From assembly GCF_001297705.1 (NCBI RefSeq), contig NZ_LIRF01000008.1:558001-622000 (forward strand): a stretch of DNA of 64,000 nt, written 5' to 3'. Below the pieces are notes generated by a model that made no database searches, had not been told where the DNA came from, and saw only the letters and a list, made by a program, of their open reading frames with translations. Source of the stretch: Chryseobacterium sp. ERMR1:04. GTDB taxonomy: Bacteria; Bacteroidota; Bacteroidia; Flavobacteriales; Weeksellaceae. Made by a program: the position numbers and the translations under genes. Below, piece by piece: positions 8,945 through 18,082 of the stretch; positions within the stretch are counted from its first letter, which is position 1, and the number at the start of each line of letters is the position of its first letter.

Positions 8945-10231
8945 ATGGTGTTTATTCCTACTATTAAATCGAAACTTAACGGCTTATTTAAGCTCATTCT
9001 CCCTTATTCATATTCGGAGCTCGGAGTATTCACATTCTTTCTCATTGCTTACGGAATTTTAGGCTGGTATATTGCCCTAGATTATCGAATTATTTTCGAT
9101 GAAAGAATTCCTTGGGATGCTTACTTTAGTTTTGACAACCGTTCTATTGTAATGACCGGAGGAAGCTTTGAAAGACATCCACTCTCTTATTATTTTTTTA
9201 ATTGGGTCAGAGAAATTGCTTTATATCTTTCTGATGGAAAAACAAATGCCGTTTTCAGGTTAGCATTAGCTTGGATGAGTACTTTAATGGTTAGCTTAAG
9301 CATGCTTCAGGTCTTTAAATACCTTAAGAATATTATTAACCTTCCCTTATTCATCAATGTATTAATTATCCTGTTTTTCGGAACATTTTCAACCCCTATT
9401 ATCCTTTCTTTTACCCCAGAAAACTTCACTTATACTCTATTCTTATTGACTTTATTCAATCATTATGCAGCGATAAAGCTCAAAAAAGAAGAAAAAATCC
9501 CTGCCATACCAATTATTTTAGCAGGTATTTCTATTGGAGGACTTACCGTAACAAACATTGCAAAAGTTTTTATTCCCGTAGCATTTGAGAAAGGTATTTT
9601 TAGAAATTGGAAGAAATTTGGAAACGCAGTTTTCAGGGTTGTCTTAACTATTATTTGCTTCGTATTATTGTATTTAAATAGAATTAATTTCAAGTATGAA
9701 AATATATTTTCCAAGACAAACAGTCAATACGAGAAGTTTTCTAATGTAAAATCCACCCCGATTTGGGACATGATTCTCTCCTACTTTTTTGGAGGAAACA
9801 TCTTATTCCCAAGCTTCATTATCCGCAATAAAAACAACATGAAAGGCTTTGATTTCAAAGGCCTACTTATGGATGTTTACACCTCTTGGATTCCTTACGT
9901 ATTTATTGCAGTCCTTTTGACACTGATTTTTTGGAGTTATTTTAAAAATTTCAAAAATAAGTTTGTCCAAATACTCATGATCTCATTTTTCATTGACATC
10001 ATCATACATTGTATGATGAAATTTGGACTTCATACCGCGTACATCTACGGTGGACACTTTGTTTTCGTGTATCCGTTATTATTGGGATGGCTGTTTTATT
10101 CGTATAAAACCTCTCCTAAAATCTTATCTTTTTTAACGGTTATTGTAAGTCTATTATTTGTCTATTTATTGCTCAATAATTACGTAAGAATGGTAGAGTT
10201 TTTCTGGTTTTTAAATCAATATTACCAATAA
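8945..10231 (+). CDS. Polytopic membrane protein of unknown function
   Basis: I use the ATG at 8945; a TTG three bases earlier is less likely. The 428-residue product has about ten hydrophobic segments spread over its length. A loop after the first segment contains acidic and aromatic residues (DYRIIFDERIPWDAYFSF and GGSFERHPLSYYF), an arrangement reminiscent of GT-C-fold glycosyltransferases, where an early periplasmic loop carries the acidic catalytic residue. That resemblance is inference only; no family is firmly recognised. It is a single-gene unit between two terminators. Confidence 0.75.
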   Translation: MVFIPTIKSKLNGLFKLILPYSYSELGVFTFFLIAYGILGWYIALDYRIIFDERIPWDAYFSFDNRSIVMTGGSFERHPLSYYFFNWVREIALYLSDGKTNAVFRLALAWMSTLMVSLSMLQVFKYLKNIINLPLFINVLIILFFGTFSTPIILSFTPENFTYTLFLLTLFNHYAAIKLKKEEKIPAIPIILAGISIGGLTVTNIAKVFIPVAFEKGIFRNWKKFGNAVFRVVLTIICFVLLYLNRINFKYENIFSKTNSQYEKFSNVKSTPIWDMILSYFFGGNILFPSFIIRNKNNMKGFDFKGLLMDVYTSWIPYVFIAVLLTLIFWSYFKNFKNKFVQILMISFFIDIIIHCMMKFGLHTAYIYGGHFVFVYPLLLGWLFYSYKTSPKILSFLTVIVSLLFVYLLLNNYVRMVEFFWFLNQYYQ

Positions 10232-10233
10232 AA

Positions 10234-10257
10234 AAAGCTGAGAATTTTCTCAGCTTT
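10234..10257. terminator. Bidirectional terminator between convergent genes
   Basis: A perfect 24-base palindrome: AAAGCTGAGAAT is followed at once by its reverse complement. A-runs and T-runs flank it, so it can terminate both the membrane-protein gene and the converging SPOR gene. Confidence 0.8.
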
Positions 10258-10283
10258 AGTTTTCTTTATATTTCTACAAAATA

Positions 10284-10835
10284 TTATTTTGCTTCTGCGC
10301 AGAAAATTCTGTATTGAACAGGAGTTGCCGATTTAAAATATTCTCTTACTCTAGATAAATCTGAAGCAGCACTTTGTTTTGTAAAATAACTTCCTGCTAA
10401 AATTTTATAATTCGGTCTTAAAGAAGCATCCGTTTCAACCTTCAGATTCGGAAACCTTTTTCTGAAATAAGACTTCACCTCGTTAGCCTCTTCATTGGTC
10501 TTTACTGTAGTGATTTGGATCTTATATCCTAAGATTCTAGGGTTCTTTCTGCAAATTTCTGCATTGGTAAGCTCTCTATTGGGAACATATATTTTCGCAG
10601 GCCTCGTATAAGAACTGTCATCATCATTATCTTTGGGTGTATTATTGGATGAATTATGAGTCGCCACTTTAGAACATTTATCTTCTAAGCTCCCCAAAGC
10701 ATCACTCACTTTAGGATCCATAGTGATAATTAATTCTGTTCCAGACAGCGTATCTTTCTTCACAACCTGTTGTGCATCAATATTATAAAACCCAAATAAT
10801 GATAGTGCTAAAAATATTTTGATTAAATTTTTCAT
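10284..10835 (-). CDS. Periplasmic SPOR-domain protein
   Basis: A 183-residue protein with an N-terminal signal peptide (cleavage near residue 21, after NIDAQ). A Ser/Asn/Asp-rich linker follows. The C-terminal ~80 residues, starting at GYKIQITTVKTNEEANEVKS and ending in PVQYRIFCAEAK, form a SPOR domain, which binds septal peptidoglycan stripped of stem peptides. The protein probably localises to the periplasm at division sites. It is convergent with the membrane-protein gene and appears monocistronic. Confidence 0.82.
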   Translation of the reverse strand: MKNLIKIFLALSLFGFYNIDAQQVVKKDTLSGTELIITMDPKVSDALGSLEDKCSKVATHNSSNNTPKDNDDDSSYTRPAKIYVPNRELTNAEICRKNPRILGYKIQITTVKTNEEANEVKSYFRKRFPNLKVETDASLRPNYKILAGSYFTKQSAASDLSRVREYFKSATPVQYRIFCAEAK

Positions 10836-10965
10836 TTAAACTTGTTTCCGCAAATTTATACAAATTAAAAAATTATACCAAACTGAGTTATTTAGAATTA
10901 ATACAAATTAACTACAAATGATATTTTCCCCTCTCGTTATGGCGTTAAATTCCTGTTAAAAATAT

Positions 10966-10973
10966 TATTTTTG
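10966..10973 (+). promoter_or_regulatory. -7 box of the actABCDEF operon
   Basis: TATTTTTG matches TAnnTTTG and lies 44 bases before the actA start codon. No second promoter was found inside the operon. Confidence 0.5.
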
Positions 10974-11017
10974 CGGGATTGATTGGTTCAATATTTTACT
11001 AACATAAGATAATTTAA

Positions 11018-12379
11018 ATGATTAGTTGGAGAAAGCATTATAAACAAACGTTGATCGCAATAGGCTTATTGCTATCGACCAGTGCTTCAATTTACGGGCA
11101 AGACGGCGATCCTAAAAACGGTGAGAAACTTTTCAAAGCGAATTGTACTGCATGCCACGCGCTGGATAAACAAGTAATAGGACCTCCTTTGAAAGGGGTT
11201 GTAGAACGAGTAAAAACAGAGGGTGGTGTAGACAAAGATTGGCTTCACAAGTGGATCAAGGACAACAAAGCTCTGAGAGCATCTGGTGACAAATACGCCA
11301 ATGAGATTTTTGAAAAATTTAACAAGACTGAAATGTTGCAGTTTCCGAATCTTACAGATAAGGATATTGATGACATCTTAGCTTTTACAACTAATCCTCC
11401 GGCTCCAGAACCGGAACCAGCTGCTACGACAGCTACTGGTACAGATGCAGCAGCGGCGGCTCCTGCAAGCAATACTACGACTAGTGTTGTTATTATTTCA
11501 CTTCTAGCAATTGCTGCTTTATTGGTTTGGATCTTAATTAAACTAAGACAATTAGTTAAATTAGGTCAATCTGAAGACTTAGCTGGACTTAACGAAACTA
11601 GAGTTCGTTCTTTCAGTGAAATCTATGAGAAATACCACTACATCGGTAAAGGAGCATTAGCAATTCTAGCTATTTTGGCTACTTATGGAATTTGGAACTG
11701 GGTCATGTGGATCGGGGTTTACAAAGGATATAAGCCAGAACAGCCTATCTACTTCTCTCACAAAATCCACGCTGGAGAACAGAAAATTGACTGTCAGTTA
11801 TGTCACTCTAGTGCTAAATACGGTAAGGTGTCTGAGATTCCTTCTATGAACGTTTGTATGAACTGTCACAGAACAATTTCTGAATACAATGCTAAACATT
11901 ACATGGAGCCTGGAAAAGACAAAGCATTCTATGACGGAGAAATCCAGAAGATTTATGCTGCGACAGGTTGGGATTCTGAAAAACAACAGTATACAGGTAA
12001 AACTCAACCGGTAGAATGGACAAGAATTCACAACATGCCAGATTTCGTATACTTTAACCACTCTCAACACGTAGTAGCAGGTGAGCAAGCGATCATTAAT
12101 TCTTTCAACAAAAAGAATCCAACAAACAAAATTGATGTTGTTTGTAAAGCTTGTCACGGAAAAATTGATACAATGAATGTTGTTCAAATGGCTAATGACT
12201 TCACAATGGGATGGTGTATTGAATGTCACAGAACTACTGAAGTTGATATGAACAACGGTTATAATAAAGAATACTTCAAGAATCTACATGACAAGCTTAA
12301 GAAGCAATACCCTAAAGACGGTGGTAAAATTACTGTAGACGCAATTGGAGGTCTTGAGTGTGGTAAATGTCATTATTAA
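11018..12379 (+). CDS. actA: ACIII subunit ActA, multihaem cytochrome c
   Basis: A 453-residue membrane-anchored cytochrome. Six CxxCH haem-attachment motifs are visible: CTACH at residue 43, CQLCH at 259, CMNCH at 280, CKACH at 376, CIECH at 400 and CGKCH at 448. The first lies in an N-terminal monohaem cytochrome c domain. An Ala/Pro/Thr-rich linker and hydrophobic segments (about 155-175 and 212-235) separate it from the cytochrome c3-like pentahaem part. ActA passes electrons from the Fe-S subunit ActB toward the oxidase on the periplasmic side. It is the first gene of the six-gene operon that replaces the bc1 complex. Confidence 0.93.
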   Translation: MISWRKHYKQTLIAIGLLLSTSASIYGQDGDPKNGEKLFKANCTACHALDKQVIGPPLKGVVERVKTEGGVDKDWLHKWIKDNKALRASGDKYANEIFEKFNKTEMLQFPNLTDKDIDDILAFTTNPPAPEPEPAATTATGTDAAAAAPASNTTTSVVIISLLAIAALLVWILIKLRQLVKLGQSEDLAGLNETRVRSFSEIYEKYHYIGKGALAILAILATYGIWNWVMWIGVYKGYKPEQPIYFSHKIHAGEQKIDCQLCHSSAKYGKVSEIPSMNVCMNCHRTISEYNAKHYMEPGKDKAFYDGEIQKIYAATGWDSEKQQYTGKTQPVEWTRIHNMPDFVYFNHSQHVVAGEQAIINSFNKKNPTNKIDVVCKACHGKIDTMNVVQMANDFTMGWCIECHRTTEVDMNNGYNKEYFKNLHDKLKKQYPKDGGKITVDAIGGLECGKCHY

Positions 12380-12401
12380 TAACTAAAAATTAGAAGTATA
12401 A

Positions 12402-15400
12402 ATGGCTTCAAATAAAATACAATTTAGAAGTATTCATGAACTTAAAGACCCAGCTTTAAATAATAAGCTGGCTCAGAAAGAGTTTCAGGAAGAAATTCCG
12501 GTAGAAGATTTCCTTGGAGATGCTGAACAAAACGGATCAAGTACTTCAAGAAGAGATTTCTTAAAGTTACTAGGATTCTCTACAGCAGCGGTAACGCTTG
12601 CTGCTTGTGAAGCTCCGGTAATTAAAACGATTCCTTACGTGGTAAAACCTCATGATATTATTCCTGGGGTTCCAAATTACTACGCTTCAACATATTTTGA
12701 TGGATTCGATTTCGCTAGTGTTTTAGTAAAGACTCGTGAAGGTAGACCTATCAAGATTGATCCAAACCCGGCTGCTGGTGATTTAGGTAAAACTAACGCT
12801 AGAGCTCAGGCAAGTGTACTTTCTCTTTATGATAATGACAAAGTAAAACAACCTAAGCTAGACGGTAAAGACGAAACTTTCGATAAAGTAGATGATTTCG
12901 TTCTTAAAGGATTAGAAGAGGCTAAAGCAGCAGGAAAGAAAATCGTTCTTTTATCTCAGTCTTTCGCTTCACCTACTTTCAAAAAGTTATTCGCTGATTT
13001 TAAAGCAAAATATCCTACAGCTGAACTGGTAACTTTTGATGCTTTCCCTTACTCTGCAGGATTAGATGCTGCTCAGGAAGTATTCGGACAAAGAGCATTA
13101 CCTGTTTACGATCTTAAAGGTTCTGAATTAGTAGTTTCTTTCCAGGCAGATTTCTTAGGAGATTACAACGCTGGAAGTTTAGAAACTTCTTTTGCTGAGG
13201 CAAGAAAACCAGGAGCAAGCATGTTGAGACACATCCAAGTGGAATCAAACATGTCTTTAACTGGTGCTAATGCTGACTCAAGATATAGATTAAAGCCAAG
13301 TGCTGTAAACAAAACTTTAGTTGAAGTTTACAATGCAATCGTAGGAGGAGGCGCTGCTTCTGACAAGATTGCTGTTGAGATCGTTAAAGAATTACAAGCT
13401 AAAGGCAACAAAGCTGTTGTATTGGCTGACGGTTCTAAAGGAGCTCAGGTTCTTGCACACTTGATCAACCAAAAATTAGGTTCAGTAGCTTTCACTGGTA
13501 AAGCGAACTTCTTAAGAGAATTTGATCAAGCAAAATATAACGAATTCTTAGGATGGGTAAATGCAGGACAAGTTGGAGTATTAATTACAAACAACGTAGA
13601 TCCTATCTACTCTCATCCAAAAGGAGAAGATTTCAAAAAATCTTTATCTAAAGTTGCTTGTGTAGTTGCTGTTGCAGATAAGAAAAATGAAATGTACAAA
13701 GCAGCGAAAGCTGTAATTCCTGTAGCTAACTGGCTAGAATCTTGGGGTGATATTGAGCCTCAGACTGGAGTTTATACATTAATGCAGCCTACAATCCAAA
13801 AGATCTATAAATCAAGACAGATTGAAGAATCTCTATTGGTTTGGAAAAATGGAAAAAACAATGCTGCTAATAACTATTACGATTATTTAAAAGCAAGTTC
13901 TGCTTCAATCTTAGGAGCAACTTCTTTCAATAAAGCTTTATATAACGGTATCGTTCCTTCTAATAACGCAACAATGTTGTCTTATGCAGGTGGAAATGGT
14001 GCTCAGGCTGTTGCAGAATTAGGAAATTTCAAAGCTTCCGATCTAGAATTGGTATTGTATACTACTACTGCAATGGGAGATGGTACTCAGGCAAACAACC
14101 CTTGGTTGCAGGAATTACCAGATCCAATCACTAGAATGTCTTGGGATAACTACTTGACGATCTCTCCTAAAGATGCAGAAAGATTAGGTATTGAAAACGA
14201 TCTTAATGCAAGAATGCAGTTGGATGGTTCTATCGTAAACCTTACTGTAAACGGAGTAACAATAAAAGATGTTCCTGTATTCATTCAGCCAGGACAAGCA
14301 GACGGATCAGTAGGTCTTGCGCTTGGATATGGTAAGAAAAACTCAGGAGCTACTGCTGATACAGGAGTAAACGCTTATCCTTTATTTGATGGTTCTAACT
14401 TGGCTATTTCAAATGCTAAGATTGAAAAAACAGGTGAAGATCATGAGTTTGCTGGTATCCAGCTTCAAAATACTCTAATGGGACGTTATGAGATCGCTAA
14501 AGAAGTTCCTTTAGCTGAATATATTAACGTAGCATTCGATGACGAACACAAAGGATGGAACAAGCCTTTGGAGTACCACACCATTAGCGGAGCACTTCCA
14601 GCAGGCAAAATTGACCTTTGGGATGCATTCGATGATACAGATGGTCCTCACTTCAACTTGTCTGTTGACTTGAACTCTTGTACTGGTTGTGGAGCATGTA
14701 TCATTGCTTGTCAGGCAGAAAACAACGTTCCTGTTGTAGGTAAAGAAGAGATCAGAATGTCTAGAGATATGTATTGGTTAAGAATTGACCGTTACTACTC
14801 TGCTAAAGAAAAGATCGAAACTAAAGAAGGTATTGACAGAGGACTTAACGTTCCTAACTTATACAACATCTTAATCGAGCCAAACGAAAGTCCAGATGTG
14901 ATTTTCCAACCGGTAATGTGTCAGCACTGTAACCACGCTCCATGTGAAACTGTATGTCCGGTAGCGGCTACTTCTCACAGTAAGCAAGGTCAAAACCACA
15001 TGGCTTACAACAGATGTATTGGTACTAGATATTGTGCAAACAACTGTCCGTACAAAGTAAGACGTTTCAACTGGTTTACATATAACTTGAATGATAAATT
15101 CGACTTTAATCAGAATAACGATTTAGGAAGAATGGTTCTTAACCCGGATGTTGTTGTAAGAACAAGAGGGGTTATGGAGAAATGTTCAATGTGTATCCAA
15201 AAGACTCAGGCAACTATTCTTACAGCTAAAAAAGAAGGAAGAAAAGTTACAGACCATGAATTCCAAGACTCTGTTGCGTGTGCATCAGCTTGTTCTACAG
15301 GATCTATGAAGTTTGGAGACATGAATGACAAAGAATCTGAAATTAGAAAACTATATTCTAGTAACAGAAGATATTATTTACTAGAAGAGATCGGAACCAA

Positions 15401-15449
15401 GCCAAACGTGTTCTATCACACTAAAGTAAGAAACAGAGTAGAAAAATAA
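12402..15449 (+). CDS. actB: ACIII subunit ActB, molybdopterin-like/Fe-S protein
   Basis: A 1015-residue periplasmic subunit. A TAT-like signal with twin Arg (RRDFLKLLGF, residues 50-59) lies unusually far from the N-terminus, as in the TAT-variant family typical of ACIII. The large central part resembles molybdopterin oxidoreductases, though ActB is known to lack the cofactor. The C-terminal third, about residues 760-970, has four ferredoxin-type Cys clusters: CTGCGACIIAC, CQHCNHAPCETVCP, CIGTRYCANNCP, and CSMC with CASAC. These hold the Fe-S clusters that take electrons from quinol oxidised at ActC. Confidence 0.94.
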   Translation: MASNKIQFRSIHELKDPALNNKLAQKEFQEEIPVEDFLGDAEQNGSSTSRRDFLKLLGFSTAAVTLAACEAPVIKTIPYVVKPHDIIPGVPNYYASTYFDGFDFASVLVKTREGRPIKIDPNPAAGDLGKTNARAQASVLSLYDNDKVKQPKLDGKDETFDKVDDFVLKGLEEAKAAGKKIVLLSQSFASPTFKKLFADFKAKYPTAELVTFDAFPYSAGLDAAQEVFGQRALPVYDLKGSELVVSFQADFLGDYNAGSLETSFAEARKPGASMLRHIQVESNMSLTGANADSRYRLKPSAVNKTLVEVYNAIVGGGAASDKIAVEIVKELQAKGNKAVVLADGSKGAQVLAHLINQKLGSVAFTGKANFLREFDQAKYNEFLGWVNAGQVGVLITNNVDPIYSHPKGEDFKKSLSKVACVVAVADKKNEMYKAAKAVIPVANWLESWGDIEPQTGVYTLMQPTIQKIYKSRQIEESLLVWKNGKNNAANNYYDYLKASSASILGATSFNKALYNGIVPSNNATMLSYAGGNGAQAVAELGNFKASDLELVLYTTTAMGDGTQANNPWLQELPDPITRMSWDNYLTISPKDAERLGIENDLNARMQLDGSIVNLTVNGVTIKDVPVFIQPGQADGSVGLALGYGKKNSGATADTGVNAYPLFDGSNLAISNAKIEKTGEDHEFAGIQLQNTLMGRYEIAKEVPLAEYINVAFDDEHKGWNKPLEYHTISGALPAGKIDLWDAFDDTDGPHFNLSVDLNSCTGCGACIIACQAENNVPVVGKEEIRMSRDMYWLRIDRYYSAKEKIETKEGIDRGLNVPNLYNILIEPNESPDVIFQPVMCQHCNHAPCETVCPVAATSHSKQGQNHMAYNRCIGTRYCANNCPYKVRRFNWFTYNLNDKFDFNQNNDLGRMVLNPDVVVRTRGVMEKCSMCIQKTQATILTAKKEGRKVTDHEFQDSVACASACSTGSMKFGDMNDKESEIRKLYSSNRRYYLLEEIGTKPNVFYHTKVRNRVEK

Positions 15450-15474
15450 AGTTTAAATAATAAATAGGTAAAAA

Positions 15475-16872
15475 ATGTCAGGACATTACGAAGCTCCGAT
15501 AAGGGAACCTCTAATTATTGGTCACAAAACTTATCACGATATTACAGAAGATATCGCACGACCTATCGAAGAAAGAGCAGGAAAATTATGGTGGGTATCA
15601 CTATATGCAGCCTTAGTTCTATTCATCTACGGATTCGGCTGTATCGCTTATACTATCGGAACAGGTATTGGAGCATGGGGGCTTAACAGAACTATTAACT
15701 GGGGTTGGGATATTACCAACTTCGTATGGTGGGTAGGTATCGGTCACGCCGGAACACTTATCTCCGCAGTATTATTATTATTTAGACAGCGTTGGAGAAT
15801 GTCTGTAAACCGTTCAGCTGAGGCGATGACTATCTTCGCGGTTGTTCAGGCGGCAATCTTCCCTGTTATCCACATGGGTAGAGTTTGGGTAGGATACTGG
15901 GTTTTCCCTTTACCTAACCAGTTTGGTTCTCTTTGGGGGAACTTCAACTCTCCTCTACTTTGGGACGTATTTGCGATCTCTACGTATTTCTCAGTATCAA
16001 CCGTATTCTGGTTCATGGGATTAATCCCTGACTTTGCGATGATCAGAGATAGAGCAAAAACTCCTTGGACAAAGAAAATTTATACATTCCTAGCATTCGG
16101 TTGGGGTGGTAAAGCAAAACACTGGCAGAGATTCGAAGAACTATCTTTGGTTCTTGCAGGTTTAGCAACTCCACTTGTATTCTCAGTACACACTACCGTA
16201 TCTTTTGACTTCGCAACTTCGGTTATTAAAGGATGGCACTCTACGATCTATCCTCCTTACTTCGTTGCCGGAGCAATCTTCTCAGGATTTGCAATGGTAC
16301 AAACACTATTGTTGATCGCTAGAAAAGTTTGTCACCTAGAAGACTATATTACAATGTATCATATCGAAATTATGAACATCGTAATCATCTTAACAGGTGG
16401 TATGGTAACTGTAGCTTACGGAACAGAATATTTTATCGGATGGTATTCAGGATCAAGATTTGAAGACTTTACTTATCTTTCTCCAGGTGCAGCAACCGGT
16501 CCTTACTGGTGGGCTTTCTGGGCATTGATTACTTGTAACTTAATTATCCCTGCATTATTCTGGTTCAAGAGAGTAAGAACAAATATTATTGCAACATTTA
16601 TTATTGCATTAATCATTAACATCGGTATGTGGTTCGAACGTTTTGATATTATTGTTATCAACCTTTCTAGAGACTACTTACCTGGATCTTGGACAATGTT
16701 TAAGCCAACGATTATTGATGTAGGTGTATACTTAGGAACAATCGGATTCTTCTCTGTATTATTCTTATTATACGCAAGAACATTCCCTGTAATTGCACAG
16801 GCAGAATTAAAATCGATTTTGAAAATCTCAGGTGAAACTTATAAAGCAAAAGAAGGAGATGAGCACCACTAA
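15475..16872 (+). CDS. actC: ACIII subunit ActC, NrfD/PsrC-like quinol-oxidising membrane subunit
   Basis: A 465-residue integral membrane protein with about ten hydrophobic helices, in the NrfD/PsrC fold. Family-typical blocks are WGWDITNFVWWVGIGHAGT and the later HTTVSFDFA segment. In ACIII this subunit holds the quinol site next to ActB and may take part in proton translocation. It starts 25 bases after actB and overlaps actD by 14 bases, which points to translational coupling. Confidence 0.94.
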   Translation: MSGHYEAPIREPLIIGHKTYHDITEDIARPIEERAGKLWWVSLYAALVLFIYGFGCIAYTIGTGIGAWGLNRTINWGWDITNFVWWVGIGHAGTLISAVLLLFRQRWRMSVNRSAEAMTIFAVVQAAIFPVIHMGRVWVGYWVFPLPNQFGSLWGNFNSPLLWDVFAISTYFSVSTVFWFMGLIPDFAMIRDRAKTPWTKKIYTFLAFGWGGKAKHWQRFEELSLVLAGLATPLVFSVHTTVSFDFATSVIKGWHSTIYPPYFVAGAIFSGFAMVQTLLLIARKVCHLEDYITMYHIEIMNIVIILTGGMVTVAYGTEYFIGWYSGSRFEDFTYLSPGAATGPYWWAFWALITCNLIIPALFWFKRVRTNIIATFIIALIINIGMWFERFDIIVINLSRDYLPGSWTMFKPTIIDVGVYLGTIGFFSVLFLLYARTFPVIAQAELKSILKISGETYKAKEGDEHH

Positions 16873-17380
16873 AATTGTATACGGACTTTATGCTGATGAC
16901 GACGATCTAATGAACGGCGTTAAGGCATTCAACGATAAAGGAATTGCGATAAACGAAGTTTATACTCCATTCCCGGTTCACGGACTAGATAAGGCTTTAG
17001 GGTTGAAGAAAACGAGAATTTCTGATGCTGCATTTATCTACGCTCTTTACGGACTTTCTATTGGTGCAACAGTTACTTGGTACGTAATGAACCATGACTG
17101 GCCTCAAAATATTGGTGGTAAACCTGCTTTTGACTGGGCGCACAACATGCCTGCATTCGTAGTACCAATGTTTGAGCTTATGGTTTTCTGTGCCGCTCAC
17201 ATGATGTCATTAACTTTCTTAGTAAGAAACAAAATGTATCCTGGAGCTCCTGCACAAAACCCGGATCCTAGAACAACAGATGATAAATTCCTTATGGAAT
17301 TTGTAACTGAAGATGTAGAATCTGTAAAGCAGTTGCTTATTGAGACTGGAGTTGAAGAAATAACTGTTAAAGACGCTTAA
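16859..17380 (+). CDS. actD: ACIII subunit ActD (DUF3341)
   Basis: I choose the ATG at 16859, giving MSTTKIVYGLYAD, because DUF3341 proteins start this way; the upstream in-frame ATG at 16832 would deepen the overlap with actC. The 173-residue protein has a soluble N-terminal domain of about 65 residues (GVKAFNDKGIAINEVYTPFP is characteristic), two transmembrane helices around residues 70-90 and 105-130, and a soluble tail. It is a small structural subunit of ACIII. The stop is one base before the actE start. A purine-rich AAGGAG precedes the start, unusual in a phylum with weak Shine-Dalgarno use. Confidence 0.9.
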   Translation: MSTTKIVYGLYADDDDLMNGVKAFNDKGIAINEVYTPFPVHGLDKALGLKKTRISDAAFIYALYGLSIGATVTWYVMNHDWPQNIGGKPAFDWAHNMPAFVVPMFELMVFCAAHMMSLTFLVRNKMYPGAPAQNPDPRTTDDKFLMEFVTEDVESVKQLLIETGVEEITVKDA

Positions 17381-17381
17381 A

Positions 17382-18074
17382 ATGAAAAAGAATGTATTAA
17401 AAATTACAGCAATTTTAGGTTTAACTACAGTTTTACTTAATTCTTGCGGACCGAAAGAAAACGCACCGTTGGTTTATTTCCCGGATATGTACTTTCCTGT
17501 AGCTTATGATCCATTGATGAAAGCTCAAGATGCGTATTCAGATCATGAGAATGAAATTCCAGCGTTTGTTAAAAATAGTTTTGCAACAGGTCTTGGTCCC
17601 GTAGAAGGGTCAGTGGCTCAAAATAGTGACGGTGTTTTTGAAGAAGGTTTACTTCCAAAAAATGCAGATCAATATAACGCAGGATATGATGCATCTAAAA
17701 AGCTAAATGCTTCTCCTTTAAATCCGGCAAATGCTGCTAAGGATATTGAAAGAGGAAAAATACTTTTTGATCATACTTGTGCTGCATGTCACGGAACAGG
17801 AGGTGATGGACAAGGACCAATTGTACAAAGCGGTGCTTTCTCTGGTGTACCAAACTATGCTGATAGAGAAATTACGGTAGGATCTGTTCATTATGTATTA
17901 ACAAACGGTAGAAATGCAATGGGTTCTTATGCAGGACAACTAAACGCTGGAGACAGATGGAGAGTTGCAATGTATGTGATGAGCGCCTTCAAAAAAGGAG
18001 CAGCGGCACCCGCAGCGGCTACAGCTACACCAGCTGCAGCTACAACAGAAACTACTACCGCAACTAAAAAATAA
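17382..18074 (+). CDS. actE: ACIII subunit ActE, monohaem cytochrome c lipoprotein
   Basis: A 230-residue lipoprotein cytochrome. The signal peptide ends in the lipobox LLNSC (Cys22). One haem motif, CAACH, lies near residue 133, and an axial Met is likely in the later NAMGSYAGQL stretch. The C-terminus is a low-complexity Ala/Thr tail. ActE is the monohaem subunit that accompanies ActA on the periplasmic face and helps pass electrons to the terminal oxidase. It sits between actD and actF with almost no spacing. Confidence 0.93.
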   Translation: MKKNVLKITAILGLTTVLLNSCGPKENAPLVYFPDMYFPVAYDPLMKAQDAYSDHENEIPAFVKNSFATGLGPVEGSVAQNSDGVFEEGLLPKNADQYNAGYDASKKLNASPLNPANAAKDIERGKILFDHTCAACHGTGGDGQGPIVQSGAFSGVPNYADREITVGSVHYVLTNGRNAMGSYAGQLNAGDRWRVAMYVMSAFKKGAAAPAAATATPAAATTETTTATKK

Positions 18075-18082
18075 GAAAAGAA

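Noticed and set aside
11798..12229. 143-residue minus-strand frame opposite actA
   Set aside because: Antisense to the conserved multihaem region; its Cys pattern is a by-product of the CxxCH codons.
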